A stretch of 64,000 nucleotides of DNA from Agarivorans litoreus (GTDB lineage Bacteria; Pseudomonadota; Gammaproteobacteria; Enterobacterales; Celerinatantimonadaceae), in NCBI RefSeq assembly GCF_019649015.1, contig NZ_BLPI01000001.1, positions 1,959,001-2,023,000 of the forward strand, read 5' to 3'. The translations under genes and the position numbers were made by a program. The notes beneath the pieces were generated by a model. It worked only from the letters and a program-made list of their open reading frames with translations, was not told the origin of the DNA and made no database searches. Shown here piece after piece: positions 35,019-43,948 of this stretch (position 1 is the first letter of the stretch; the number at the start of each line of letters is the position of its first letter).

Positions 35019-36323
35019 TTAATAAAGCAAATCAATCTCTACTCGACGGTTCAACGCACGCTCAGATTCGGTGTTGTTACTGGCTCGAGGATCTGAATCA
35101 CCTCGCCCTTCTGGCCATAAACGCCCTTGTAGCAAGGTGCCTATCGACATACTGTTGGCAACGGCAGTGGCCCGAGCCAAAGACAAGTGCCAATTTGAAG
35201 GGTAGCGACTAGTGAAAATTGGTTGGTTATCGGTGTGGCCGGTAATCAGCACTCGACCAGTTGTAGACTCAAGCGCCCGCGATAGTTTTTGCAGAACAGG
35301 GACCACCGAAGACTTCACTTCGGCGCTGCCAGGGCTAAATAGCTCACTTGAGTTGATGGTGATACGAATACGGTCACTCAACGGCACAATTTCAAGCAAC
35401 TGACGGTCTACTTCAGTTTGCAAGCGCTGTTGCAACATCAATACTTGTTGTTCATCAACTTCAGCAGTATTGGTGGTGGTGCTTTCCCAGCGGGCCAAGG
35501 TATTTATTTGATTAAATACTTGATCTGAGTAGCTGTTAATGAAGTAGCTACAGGCCATATAGATAGACAACAGCAATACACCAAATATTGAGACAATCAC
35601 CCAGATCGGTAATCCACTATTGGCTTCACTGCCGATGCTCACACTAGCTTGGCTTTTAGGAGAGAGTTCAATGTCGGCTTCACCGTGAATAGCTTGCAAA
35701 CAATCAAAAGCCTGCTGACGATATTCTTCAAGCTTGTCTTGGCCGCGTTCTTCTACGCGCATTTTGCCAACGAAGCCTAATGACAAACACAGGTATTGCA
35801 GCTCGAGTAATTGTGACTTAGTCCGCGGGGCTGCAAGGTTTTCATCTAACAAAGTAAAGAAGTGTTCACCACCCCACGTTTGCGAATGAAACGTAGATAA
35901 TAGACTGTCGCTGGCCCATACCGACTGGCCGCCCCAGTTGGTGTTTAATACTGTTTCATCAATAAAACAACATACGCAGTAGCGAGAAGCTTCGATAATT
36001 TCGGCGCTCACCTGCTGGTGACGTAAGTTGGCTTCGTAGTCACGAATTTTGTCGATACAAACCTGACGCAATGAAGCAATGTCACCGTGTTTTACGGTGC
36101 AACGAATCTGTCCCACCATCGACAATAGTGCGCTCGCTTCATCAATTAGCGGGTTATCGCCAAACTTTGGCAATTGCACACCACGCTCTTTGTTTTTAGA
36201 AGGCGTAATCACTACGGTGCATTCAGCCTCTGCTGCTGAAGCTGCAATTTTGCCCAAATCGCTTACTGGCTTATTGCCACCGCGACTCCCTGGTCGAGGC
36301 TTCATTACTGTCGCTTCTGACAT
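35019..36323 (-). CDS. tssL: TssL (DotU/IcmH) with fused OmpA-like peptidoglycan-binding domain
   Basis: A 434-residue TssL. N-terminal DotU part (~55-215), one membrane helix at ~240-262, then an OmpA/MotB domain at ~320-434 with I-T-G-H-T-D-N-Q, S-N-W-H-L-S-L-A-R-A and N-R-R-V-E-I. The fused domain can hold the membrane complex to peptidoglycan without a separate TagL. It lies 21 bp before tssM. Confidence 0.94.
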   Translation of the reverse strand: MSEATVMKPRPGSRGGNKPVSDLGKIAASAAEAECTVVITPSKNKERGVQLPKFGDNPLIDEASALLSMVGQIRCTVKHGDIASLRQVCIDKIRDYEANLRHQQVSAEIIEASRYCVCCFIDETVLNTNWGGQSVWASDSLLSTFHSQTWGGEHFFTLLDENLAAPRTKSQLLELQYLCLSLGFVGKMRVEERGQDKLEEYRQQAFDCLQAIHGEADIELSPKSQASVSIGSEANSGLPIWVIVSIFGVLLLSIYMACSYFINSYSDQVFNQINTLARWESTTTNTAEVDEQQVLMLQQRLQTEVDRQLLEIVPLSDRIRITINSSELFSPGSAEVKSSVVPVLQKLSRALESTTGRVLITGHTDNQPIFTSRYPSNWHLSLARATAVANSMSIGTLLQGRLWPEGRGDSDPRASNNTESERALNRRVEIDLLY

Positions 36324-36347
36324 CTTATTTCATCCTTGGAACATTAA

Positions 36348-37673
36348 TTACTGGCTAATTGCCCAAATTTGCATTTCAAGCTCGGGATAATTACCCGACA
36401 AATGGATGGCTACGCCACCACTGGCGCTAAGCCGTGGCCAGTAATCGTTGCTTTTATCCAATTTGAAATAGTGAAAGCCGGCGTGATAAGGAATTTGTCG
36501 CGGCGCTACCGGTAAGCCAATGGCAGAAATGCCCGGCAGTTGGTTATTCACCAAATCTCGAATGTGTTCAACCGGTCCGATTTTTACTTGAGCCGGGAAG
36601 CGCTTGCGCAATTCATCCGGGCTTATATTGGCGTTTACCGCTAACACGAATTCGGCGCGTTCTAATAAACCTTTATCTTGAACTTGAGCAATTCGGATAC
36701 CGTAGTTGGTTTCATCTAATGCAATTTGTACTGCCGTTTGCTGCAGTACCATGCTCATAAACTGGTTAAGCACCACCATCACATCGCCAAATACACGGGT
36801 AAGTTCATCGTGTTGATAACCTGGAAGTTGTGGAGCGCGTTTATCTTTACTAGAAAAAGTGGCTAACTCGCCCGCCAAACCGGCTAACTCTTGGAACAAC
36901 CGTTCTGGGTGTAAGCCGCTAGTTGCCAGGATATGAGCAATCAGTGCGTCATAACGATTTAGTAGCTGCAACATCAAAAAATCTGCTATTGAACTGGCAC
37001 TACCTTGGCCAGCGCCAATACGTGCAGCTAAGGCCTCAGCACGTTGGCGTAAAATGCCATGTACTTCGGCCAGTTGCTGCTTAAGCACCGAGTTAGCTTG
37101 CGCATTTAAACTTGCGGGAATAAATTTCTCGTCGAGGCTAACTTGCCCCTCTTCCGAAACTTCAATGATCTTAGCGATAGCTAAGGTGTCGTAGCCTGAT
37201 AAGTTGTCACTTTCTAACTTAAGCTCAAAGCCAGCTTGGGCTAGTTGCAACACTTCCACCGCGTCGTTACCAATGTTGGTATCTACCACTTCATGATCAA
37301 CAAAACGGTAGCGAGTCACACTACGACCTTGTGCCGATACATTTAGTCCATTGGACTTTTCGGTAGGTAACGCCAAATACACCAACTGATCTCGAATACT
37401 GCTGTCCAGCGATAACGCTTCAGGCAAAGGATCACGTGTGGGGCTAACCATTGCCGCACCATCTTGCAAACACGCGCTAATACTACTTAAGCCGAATTTA
37501 CCGTTACTTAATAGGGAGCGGTCTACACTTAGTTCTGTTACTCCCCAGTAGTAACTGGATTGCTGCAACAAATTCTGCTGCAACTGAAAATTCAAACTGC
37601 GTTCTTGCTGCTGAAAGTGTTGAGGACGCAAAAACATCCCCTCGCTCCACGCGACACGACAAAAGTCACTCAT
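36348..37673 (-). CDS. tssK: TssK baseplate-membrane connector
   Basis: A 441-residue TssK/ImpJ/VasE protein with the conserved start V-A-W-S-E-G-M-F-L-R-P-Q-H-F-Q-Q, and P-Y-H-A-G-F-H-Y-F-K-L plus A-I-H-L-S-G-N-Y-P near the end. The trimer links TssF/G wedges to TssM/TssL. It lies between tssJ and tssL with gaps of about 20 bp. Confidence 0.95.
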   Translation of the reverse strand: MSDFCRVAWSEGMFLRPQHFQQQERSLNFQLQQNLLQQSSYYWGVTELSVDRSLLSNGKFGLSSISACLQDGAAMVSPTRDPLPEALSLDSSIRDQLVYLALPTEKSNGLNVSAQGRSVTRYRFVDHEVVDTNIGNDAVEVLQLAQAGFELKLESDNLSGYDTLAIAKIIEVSEEGQVSLDEKFIPASLNAQANSVLKQQLAEVHGILRQRAEALAARIGAGQGSASSIADFLMLQLLNRYDALIAHILATSGLHPERLFQELAGLAGELATFSSKDKRAPQLPGYQHDELTRVFGDVMVVLNQFMSMVLQQTAVQIALDETNYGIRIAQVQDKGLLERAEFVLAVNANISPDELRKRFPAQVKIGPVEHIRDLVNNQLPGISAIGLPVAPRQIPYHAGFHYFKLDKSNDYWPRLSASGGVAIHLSGNYPELEMQIWAISQ

Positions 37674-37693
37674 GTTTAATCCCGAAATACTGC

Positions 37694-38158
37694 TTATGGA
37701 TTGCCAACAAATACAGCGAGCTCACCTACGTGAACATCAAAGGTTTTGTAATTAGTAGGGTCGACAGTGACCACTTCACGCCAGCTGGCGGTGTCAATGT
37801 CTCGGTAGGCGACAAGCACGCCGGCATAACGAACGCCAGGCGATAAAGAAAGCTTGTATTCAAATTGGCTACCGGGTTCAAACTCAAACTCGGTGCGATT
37901 GATTAGATCAGGGCCAAGCACTTGGGAAGCGTCATCATACAAGGCGAAGAAATCTTGGCTATCAAACAAGGTGCGTGAAGACAGCTCGAATACTTTAACC
38001 ACTACTGGCGAAGCTCGGCCGGTGATATCTGGGTTAACATTGTTGGCTACATGAAACTGCAGCTTTGAATATGGTTCGACTACGTAGTTGGCTACAGTAC
38101 AGCCCAACATTGACATACTCAGTAGCACACTAAGTACTAATTTCCCTACTTTGCTCAT
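37694..38158 (-). CDS. tssJ: TssJ outer-membrane lipoprotein
   Basis: A 154-residue lipoprotein: signal peptide 1-19 with lipobox M-L-G-C (Cys20), then the transthyretin-like TssJ fold with S-P-V-V-V-K-V-F-E-L and the acidic loop around F-F-A-L-Y-D-D-A. It anchors the TssM C-terminus at the outer membrane. It overlaps tagH by 4 bp. Confidence 0.93.
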   Translation of the reverse strand: MSKVGKLVLSVLLSMSMLGCTVANYVVEPYSKLQFHVANNVNPDITGRASPVVVKVFELSSRTLFDSQDFFALYDDASQVLGPDLINRTEFEFEPGSQFEYKLSLSPGVRYAGVLVAYRDIDTASWREVVTVDPTNYKTFDVHVGELAVFVGNP

Positions 38159-39546
38159 CGTTGTCCCTTTTGCTCTATGCTTTTTAAGGTTGATTCATAA
38201 GCCTTGGCAAAATCTTCCATGTAGAAGGCATTGCTGTTTTGGCTAAACTCATTTTCCAAATCACTGTAGATCGAACAGTAACGGTTCCAGCTTTTATGCT
38301 TTTCAATTGCCGAATACATCTTGGCAATTCCTTTGGCGTTCTGATCTTTGGATTCTATCGATTTAGGGTCGAGCAGCTGCATAACACCTGCTACTGCACC
38401 TTCAACCCCAGATAACAGCGCATACTCATGGCGCTCTAAATCGATAAACGCTTCTTTAACGGCTCGTTCTGGAGGTAAAAATCCAGCCGTTTTGCGTTGT
38501 AATAAGTTATGAATGGCATCTTCGGCATTAGTAGAAAACTTAAGCGGGTTGTTTTCATTCCTTCTGAAAGTCGTTTGATTGATGCGACTATTCTCTTTAA
38601 AGGCTGCGCGATTGTGTAAGGTATTCATGATGCCATCAAGGGAGTCGCGAGTTATCACGCCCAACTGATGCCACCAACGTACTGGGTTATCCTGAGAAAC
38701 TAGCTCGGGGGATATTCCCATTCCTTCCAAAAATGCGGCCAGATGAGCTTGCTCATCTGCGCCAAAATACTGTGGTTTAACGGCAGCTGCAGGCGCTGCC
38801 GGAGTAGCTTGCTTGGTAGTAGCAGCTGCAAAAACGAGTGGATCATTGGCCATTGTATTTGCTACTGCAGGCTGCTTAACTTCAGGAACAGCAGCACTTG
38901 GCACGGCAGTTGGTTGCGGCGGAGCGCTAACGGCAACGGGTTCTTGTGGAGCGGGACTGGCAAACAAAGCATTCCAATCTTCCGGAATGCTGGACTGCTC
39001 ATCATTTATTGATTGCGGCAATGCAAAAGCATCATCAAGATTGGCATTAAGCTTAGCGTCTAAACTACTGCTGTTGTTTGCAATAGGCTCTGGTTCAGCC
39101 AATACACCAAAATCTTCTTCAAGCTTAGTTGCTGGCATTGCAGCGGGAGCTTGAACAGTAGGAGCAGCTGTGGCTACCTGAGCGGAGCTTGGCGCTTGCT
39201 GAGCAATAGCTTGAGCAGATATCGCCACCTCTATTTCGTAGTCGCCAATCGCTAAGGTATCACCGTCGTTAAGCTGATAAGGCTGGTCTTTTGCTAAGGC
39301 CTCTACCGAGCGGTTAACAAACACGCCATTGGTAGACGTATCGTATAGCCAAAACTGCCCATTGTTTGACTCAATGCGGGCGTGACGACTAGAGATAACT
39401 CTTTCTGGATCGAGCAAACACCAAGAGCATTGGCTTGCCCTACCAATGGTAATAACTGACTCCCCTGACGTAGTAGAGAGGGTCTTCTTCTCTTCCACAC
39501 CAGAGGTAAATCTGTGATAACTAATCACAGATAAACTCAAATTCAT
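38155..39546 (-). CDS. tagH: TagH (Fha-type) forkhead-associated protein
   Basis: 463 residues from the ATG at 39546 (GGAAG three bases upstream); the open frame continues to 39666 but that extension is AT-rich and lacks a ribosome site. N-terminal FHA domain (~20-100) with I-G-R-A-S-Q-C, S-S-R-H-A-R-I and S-T-N-G-V-F-V-N, an Ala/Pro/Gln-rich linker (~110-270), and a C-terminal helical TagH/VasC domain. In the threonine-phosphorylation pathway PpkA phosphorylates it and PppA reverses this. First gene of the leftward core operon. Confidence 0.92.
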   Translation of the reverse strand: MNLSLSVISYHRFTSGVEEKKTLSTTSGESVITIGRASQCSWCLLDPERVISSRHARIESNNGQFWLYDTSTNGVFVNRSVEALAKDQPYQLNDGDTLAIGDYEIEVAISAQAIAQQAPSSAQVATAAPTVQAPAAMPATKLEEDFGVLAEPEPIANNSSSLDAKLNANLDDAFALPQSINDEQSSIPEDWNALFASPAPQEPVAVSAPPQPTAVPSAAVPEVKQPAVANTMANDPLVFAAATTKQATPAAPAAAVKPQYFGADEQAHLAAFLEGMGISPELVSQDNPVRWWHQLGVITRDSLDGIMNTLHNRAAFKENSRINQTTFRRNENNPLKFSTNAEDAIHNLLQRKTAGFLPPERAVKEAFIDLERHEYALLSGVEGAVAGVMQLLDPKSIESKDQNAKGIAKMYSAIEKHKSWNRYCSIYSDLENEFSQNSNAFYMEDFAKAYESTLKSIEQKGQR

Positions 39547-39605
39547 AATCTTCCGTCCCTTAGAAGTCTTTTTATTTTTGAGAAGAACCCATTCCCTCAA
39601 AAATA

Positions 39606-39627
39606 CTAGTGATTTAGATATCACTAG
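39606..39627 (-). repeat. Perfect inverted repeat in the tagH leader
   Basis: CTAGTGAT (39606-39613) and ATCACTAG (39620-39627) form an 8-bp perfect dyad with a 6-base spacer, 60-80 bp before the tagH start and just after the predicted transcription start. It could be a protein-binding operator or an mRNA hairpin. Confidence 0.5.
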
Positions 39628-39641
39628 AAAAAGAGCCGCTA

Positions 39642-39670
39642 TTATTACACTTAATAAATAATCCAATCAA
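39642..39670 (-). promoter_or_regulatory. Candidate sigma-70 promoter of the T6SS core operon
   Basis: On the reverse strand TTGATT (39665-39670) and TAATAA (39642-39647) are separated by 17 bp, each matching the consensus at 4 of 6 positions, and lie in A/T tracts. Predicted start near 39635, about 90 bp before the tagH ATG. Confidence 0.4.
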
Positions 39671-39980
39671 TAGAGATTATAATAATTTTAACAATAAAAT
39701 TTTTCTGGCTTTCTTTGTGTTTTGATATTTTTATTGTTAGCATTCAAGCCTTTGTTTTAGCTGCATTGAGTGTCGGATTTCTTTACAGTGAACAAAAAAC
39801 AAACAAACACAATAGTCATTTTAAATAACATGAATATTGTTCTTGTATGGCTACAAGTAATTTAAAAGCAATATAAATAACAAGATCTAAAGAATTCTAA
39901 ATAAACGGTAAAATTTAATTAATATATTTGTCATGCATTATTAAAGTAATGTATATGGCTAGCGAATTAGGGTAGTACTC

Positions 39981-42038
39981 ATGGATGATGCAAACAAAGA
40001 TCAAGCTGCTTCGCCAAACACCAAGGCTGAAAATAAAACTGCAAGCTCAACGGCATCAGATAAAACCGTTGTAAACAACACCGAAACAGCAACAAGCAAA
40101 AAAACCAATGCACGCTCCAACAAAGAGCAAGTGATAAATCGGGTGATTAAAAAGCGCTACCAAATCGAAGACCTAGTGGGTCATGGTGGTATGTGCGATG
40201 TTTACCGAGCAAAAGACTTGTTGTTAGAAGCAGCTGGTGACAGCCAACCTTATGTAGCCATCAAATTGCTGCAGAAAGAATTTCATGACCAGCCAGATGC
40301 TGCTCGAATTCTTATCCGAGAAGCACGCAAGACTCAGCGCTTAAGCCACCCAAATATCATCCGAGTACATGACTTCGGGGTAGATCAAGAAGATTACTAC
40401 CTGGTTATGGAATGGTTAGACGGGCAAACACTTGATGAAGTCATTAAAAGTCATCGCCCCAATGGCCTTACCTTTAAAAGCAGCTTAGCGCTGCTCACTC
40501 AGTTAACCTCAGCGCTTCGTTATGCCCACCAAAATGGCGTAGTACACGCCGATTTAAAACCGGGTAACATCATGTTATCCCGAGATGGCACCATTAAGAT
40601 TTTTGACTTTGGTGTATCTCGCGCACTCAACCTAAATGCCGATCAATATGCTGCCGACAAACCTGAAGAAACTTCACCAGTTAGCGGATTTACACCTACT
40701 TATGCCTCGCCAGAGTTGTTAGATGGCGCCGCACCAAGCATTGCAGACGACGTATTTGCGTTTAGCTGTATTGCCTACGAGTTGTTGTCGAGTAAACACC
40801 CCTTCAATCGCAAAACCGCTAACCAGGCGGCTAAAGAAAACATTACTCCTAGTAAGCCAAAGCATGCACCTTTGTTACGCTGGGGTAAGCTGAAGCGCGG
40901 CCTCAACTTCAATTTAAAACAACGAGTAACCGATTTAGACCAAATCGAAAAAAGCCTTACCCAAAGCTTTTTAAAGCCCGGTTTAAGTGTGATTGCCATT
41001 GTTGGTGTTGCCGCTGCGCTCAGTTATGGTTTCCAACAAATGGATGGTCAGCTAAAGCATAGCCAACAAGAATTAAGCCGACTACAGCGGGAGAACTCAG
41101 CCAATCAAGACTTAGTGAGCTTAAGCCCGCAGCAGTTTTTGCCTATGCTAAATACCATTCCGGCAAAACAGCATGTGCCAAAACAAGCCTTGCTAAGAGA
41201 CAAGCAACGTTTGGTGATCGATTTTTACGAGAAACAAATCGACGATTTACTTAATAATCGCCAAAACGCCTACCCAGATTATTACGCTATCCAATCTTTG
41301 CTGCAGGAAGTAAACCGCATTTACCCAGATTCATACAGCTTGGCCTTAATTGCTGAAGATGTGAACCAAGGGTGGATGAGCACAGTTGAAGCATTGGTTC
41401 AGCGACTCGACTTACATTTGGAGCAGGGTCGTTACCAACATAGTGAAGATGGCGATGACGTTTACACGATTTACCAAGATTTGCTGCAAGTGAGAACTGA
41501 CTATCAGTTTGCACCTAACGAAAAATCTGAACAGGTATTTACTCAGTTGTTTGATAAAGCGGCCGACCAACTTGATGTGGTTGCTTTAGCGCAAATGATT
41601 GAAACAGGTGAAACCTTCTTCGCCAACAGCGAACAACAGCAAGAGCGTATTGCTCGAGCACTTGAGCTAAAAACTGCCATTGCTGCTATGGCTAGTTACA
41701 AACAAGCTATCGCCGATGAGCAAGAAGCAGAGTTTCCCTATCAAGCTGCTGAAGTGTTTTACCAAAATCACTTTAGTCAATTACAAGAGCGTATCAATGG
41801 CCTTACTCGGGTGAAAACCCTAGATAAAATGGCCAAAGAAGTAGACAACATGGCTAAAGACTTGCCCGACGATTTTTCTCACTTAGTTGAAACTCGTCAA
41901 ACAATGGCCAACAAATACCTTCGCTTCTCTGATTACTTGCTGAAAAAACGCCGCACCAAAGAAGCTGGCGCAGTAATGAAGAAAGCCCAAGACTTGATGA
42001 CGAAAGTGCAAGATGCACGAGTGGCAGATAATGCCTAG
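39981..42038 (+). CDS. ppkA: PpkA-type membrane serine/threonine kinase of the T6SS
   Basis: A 685-residue protein. An unstructured Lys/Thr/Asn-rich start (1-50) precedes a kinase domain at ~58-310: glycine loop G-H-G-G-M-C-D-V-Y (~67-75), V-A-I-K with the ATP lysine, H-A-D-L-K-P-G-N-I catalytic loop, D-F-G-V-S and Y-A-S-P-E. One membrane helix follows (~333-351), then a largely helical periplasmic part to 685. The catalytic loop has HAD rather than HRD. No von Willebrand A domain, unlike Pseudomonas PpkA. It should phosphorylate TagH and start secretion. Divergent from tagH. Confidence 0.88.
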   Translation: MDDANKDQAASPNTKAENKTASSTASDKTVVNNTETATSKKTNARSNKEQVINRVIKKRYQIEDLVGHGGMCDVYRAKDLLLEAAGDSQPYVAIKLLQKEFHDQPDAARILIREARKTQRLSHPNIIRVHDFGVDQEDYYLVMEWLDGQTLDEVIKSHRPNGLTFKSSLALLTQLTSALRYAHQNGVVHADLKPGNIMLSRDGTIKIFDFGVSRALNLNADQYAADKPEETSPVSGFTPTYASPELLDGAAPSIADDVFAFSCIAYELLSSKHPFNRKTANQAAKENITPSKPKHAPLLRWGKLKRGLNFNLKQRVTDLDQIEKSLTQSFLKPGLSVIAIVGVAAALSYGFQQMDGQLKHSQQELSRLQRENSANQDLVSLSPQQFLPMLNTIPAKQHVPKQALLRDKQRLVIDFYEKQIDDLLNNRQNAYPDYYAIQSLLQEVNRIYPDSYSLALIAEDVNQGWMSTVEALVQRLDLHLEQGRYQHSEDGDDVYTIYQDLLQVRTDYQFAPNEKSEQVFTQLFDKAADQLDVVALAQMIETGETFFANSEQQQERIARALELKTAIAAMASYKQAIADEQEAEFPYQAAEVFYQNHFSQLQERINGLTRVKTLDKMAKEVDNMAKDLPDDFSHLVETRQTMANKYLRFSDYLLKKRRTKEAGAVMKKAQDLMTKVQDARVADNA

Positions 42039-42068
42039 CAACGCTGTTGCCCGTTAGTTCTAAATAAC

Positions 42069-42091
42069 AAGGCTGAGAAATCGGCCTTTTT
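42069..42091 (+). terminator. ppkA terminator
   Basis: AAGGC pairs with GCCTT around a 10-base loop, with five to six T residues at the 3' side, 31 bp after the ppkA stop. The stem is short. Confidence 0.5.
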
Positions 42092-42306
42092 CATTCCGCT
42101 GCGCCCATGTCTTCTCTCATTTCAGCCAAAGCTAGAGCCCTTAGCTTCGTTAGCAATCTGCGGATAAAAGCCATTACCTTTTAATGATTTACAAAAAAGT
42201 TACCCGCTAATGCACCTTTCAGAATGTAGCCATACTCAGGTCTTTTAACATGTATAAAAGGTGTTCAAAAACGCGAGAATGCTCACAGCACACCACGGTT
42301 AAATTA

Positions 42307-42312
42307 TATAAT
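42307..42312 (+). promoter_or_regulatory. -10 box of the secreted-protein gene
   Basis: Exact TATAAT, 49 bp before the ATG at 42361, in an A/T-rich stretch. No convincing -35, so it may need an activator. Confidence 0.4.
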
Positions 42313-42360
42313 AATACAAATAATCTGGAGAGACGTTATAAGTAACTAAAGGGACTACCT

Positions 42361-42987
42361 ATGCGCATACAAAAAAAATTAGCTTTAAGTGCCACCATGT
42401 TTACCGCTTGTTTAGCATTTTCGGCTCAGGCCCATGTTCAAGATCCGCAGCTTACCGAGTACCGTGCAGATAAAGGTAAAAGCTCGGTCTGGTTGTCTCA
42501 TGAAGACTCAAGTGGCGGCTTAGGCGATGTTGGTAGCTCTAAAGATAGTGCCTTTGGTGACGAGGGCTCTTCTCGTTTTCGCTTTAAGCGAGACGTATCA
42601 AACCATGACTTCAACGCTAAACCAGGCTTAAGCCAAATTGTTAGTGGTTTACCTGCCAATACCGATATGAGTTTCTCACTTTATTACTGCGACAAAAAAG
42701 GCGCTAACTCTCCTACCCAATTACACTTTGGTGTTCGCGAAGTGATCCCCAATGCTCCATTGGCAGGCACCGTGTTAGCAGATGCTAAAGCGCACGTAAA
42801 AGACCTAGCACTTGCACCTCAAGGTGATAATAAAAAGTGTTTCAGACAGGTCGCGGTAGATTTCAACACCGGTAACAATGCCCAAGTAGAGATATTTAGC
42901 TTGTTAGACGTCGACACTAGCCAAGAACTTAGCTTAGACAAAGAACTTGAAGTTCGAGTCGATGAGTTCGCAATAACTCCAAAGTAA
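42361..42987 (+). CDS. Secreted or periplasmic protein of unknown function
   Basis: A 208-residue protein with a signal peptide (1-24, cleavage after A-Q-A). The mature part is acidic and rich in Ser, Asp and Gly at first (S-G-G-L-G-D-V-G-S-S region), then beta-rich with a single Cys in S-L-Y-Y-C-D-K-K and another in K-K-C-F-R, which could pair. The strand pattern suggests a beta-sandwich, as in carbohydrate-binding modules, but I recognise no family. It stands alone with its own -10 box and terminator. It could be unrelated to the T6SS locus next to it. Confidence 0.65.
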   Translation: MRIQKKLALSATMFTACLAFSAQAHVQDPQLTEYRADKGKSSVWLSHEDSSGGLGDVGSSKDSAFGDEGSSRFRFKRDVSNHDFNAKPGLSQIVSGLPANTDMSFSLYYCDKKGANSPTQLHFGVREVIPNAPLAGTVLADAKAHVKDLALAPQGDNKKCFRQVAVDFNTGNNAQVEIFSLLDVDTSQELSLDKELEVRVDEFAITPK

Positions 42988-43152
42988 GCTTAACATTGAC
43001 ATAATGTCTTCTAATCACAGGATTAGTTAACACTGTAAAGCTTTACGAGAACAAATTAGAGATTCCCATCAGCTGAATTAGAACGCCACTCAAGCTAAAA
43101 AACAGCAATGACCAATAATGTCGCACTTATTAAGACGAGCATAATTTAAGCT

Positions 43153-43197
43153 AGCCCCCGTTTTTGCTTATTCACATCAGCAAGAGCGGGGCTTTTT
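43153..43197 (+). terminator. Long hairpin terminator before the NYN gene
   Basis: AGCCCC(C)G pairs with CGGGGCT and an inner TTGCT pairs with AGCAA, followed by TTTTTAAT. It lies 166 bp after the secreted-protein stop and 18 bp before the NYN start, so it ends the upstream message and could also attenuate the next. Confidence 0.65.
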
Positions 43198-43214
43198 AAT
43201 AGGAGCATGTAATA

Positions 43215-43748
43215 ATGCTTGCAACATCAAGTAGCCGCCAGCCATTTCATAGCCAACTGCTAAGAGAGCGCCTAGTGAAAAAAATTGCCGTATTCGCCGA
43301 TGTACAAAACATCTACTACACCTGCCGAGAGGCCTACGCTAAACAATTTAACTACCGCAGGCTATGGCAGCAATTGCAAGAGCAGGGCAGCATTGTTACA
43401 GCCTACGCTTACGCCATTGATCGCGGCGACAATCAGCAGCTTAAGTTTCAGGATGCATTAAAACACATTGGTTTTGATGTAAAACTAAAACCCTTTATCC
43501 AACGCAGTGATGGTTCAGCTAAAGGTGATTGGGATGTAGGCATTACCATTGACGTACTAGAAGCAGCACGTGAAGTAGACATGGTGGTACTGCTTTCTGG
43601 CGATGGCGACTTTGCCATTCTGCTGGACAAAATAAACCAAGATTATGATGTAGAAACACTCGTTTATAGTGTGCCTAGCCTTACTGCCCATGCCTTGATC
43701 AACTCCGCCAGTTTATACCAAGCCATCGAACAACCGCTGTTACAGTAG
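43215..43748 (+). CDS. NYN-domain (LabA/DUF88) putative ribonuclease
   Basis: A 177-residue protein. The NYN/PIN-like fold starts at ~22 with K-K-I-A-V-F-A-D-V-Q-N-I-Y (first acidic residue). K-G-D-W-D-V-G-I-T-I-D and V-V-L-L-S-G-D-G-D-F supply the other acidic residues of the metal site. NYN proteins of this type cleave or bind RNA; the target is unknown. AGGAG lies 9 bases before the ATG; a GTG at residue 21 is a possible shorter start because the first 20 residues look non-conserved. Confidence 0.8.
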   Translation: MLATSSSRQPFHSQLLRERLVKKIAVFADVQNIYYTCREAYAKQFNYRRLWQQLQEQGSIVTAYAYAIDRGDNQQLKFQDALKHIGFDVKLKPFIQRSDGSAKGDWDVGITIDVLEAAREVDMVVLLSGDGDFAILLDKINQDYDVETLVYSVPSLTAHALINSASLYQAIEQPLLQ

Positions 43749-43948
43749 CAGTTCAATCTACTCGGCTTTTAGCGATTTTCGCTGTTTACTCTTTCCACGA
43801 GTAACCAATGCTTTTGACTATTTGTCCCCTTAGGGTGAAAAACTTGCTATTTTTTACCCAATTGTTCGCGTTTTCGGCTATTATCGCGCCCCCAATGCTA
43901 AAGCAGCAGCGGTAACACTTTTATTTTTCCCTCGAAGAGGACGCCATT

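Larger units (their letters stand above)
39547..39980. other. AT-rich divergent intergenic region between tagH and ppkA
   Basis: 434 bp with no coding frame, strongly A/T-rich. It must hold both the leftward T6SS promoter and the ppkA promoter. On the reverse strand a -35/-10 candidate and a leader inverted repeat are listed separately. On the forward strand TTGTCA (39928-39933) is followed at 17-18 bp only by a weak TATATG. No sigma-54 -24/-12 element was found, although several T6SS loci use one. Confidence 0.5.
42039..42360. other. Intergenic region between ppkA and a secreted-protein gene
   Basis: 322 bp without a coding frame. It holds the ppkA terminator (42069-42091) and, close to the next gene, TATAAT at 42307-42312 as a good -10 box; the sequence 17 bp upstream is not a recognisable -35. 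A GGGA ribosome site lies 6 bases before the next ATG. Confidence 0.5.

Noticed and set aside
39690-39730. Possible sigma-54 promoter (CTGGCTTTCTTTGTG) before the T6SS operon
   Set aside because: The -12 GC is missing, and no sigma-54 activator gene is present in the locus.
42988-43152. Possible small RNA gene with TTGACA near 43000
   Set aside because: No -10 box at a proper distance; the downstream hairpin is explained as a terminator of the secreted-protein gene.
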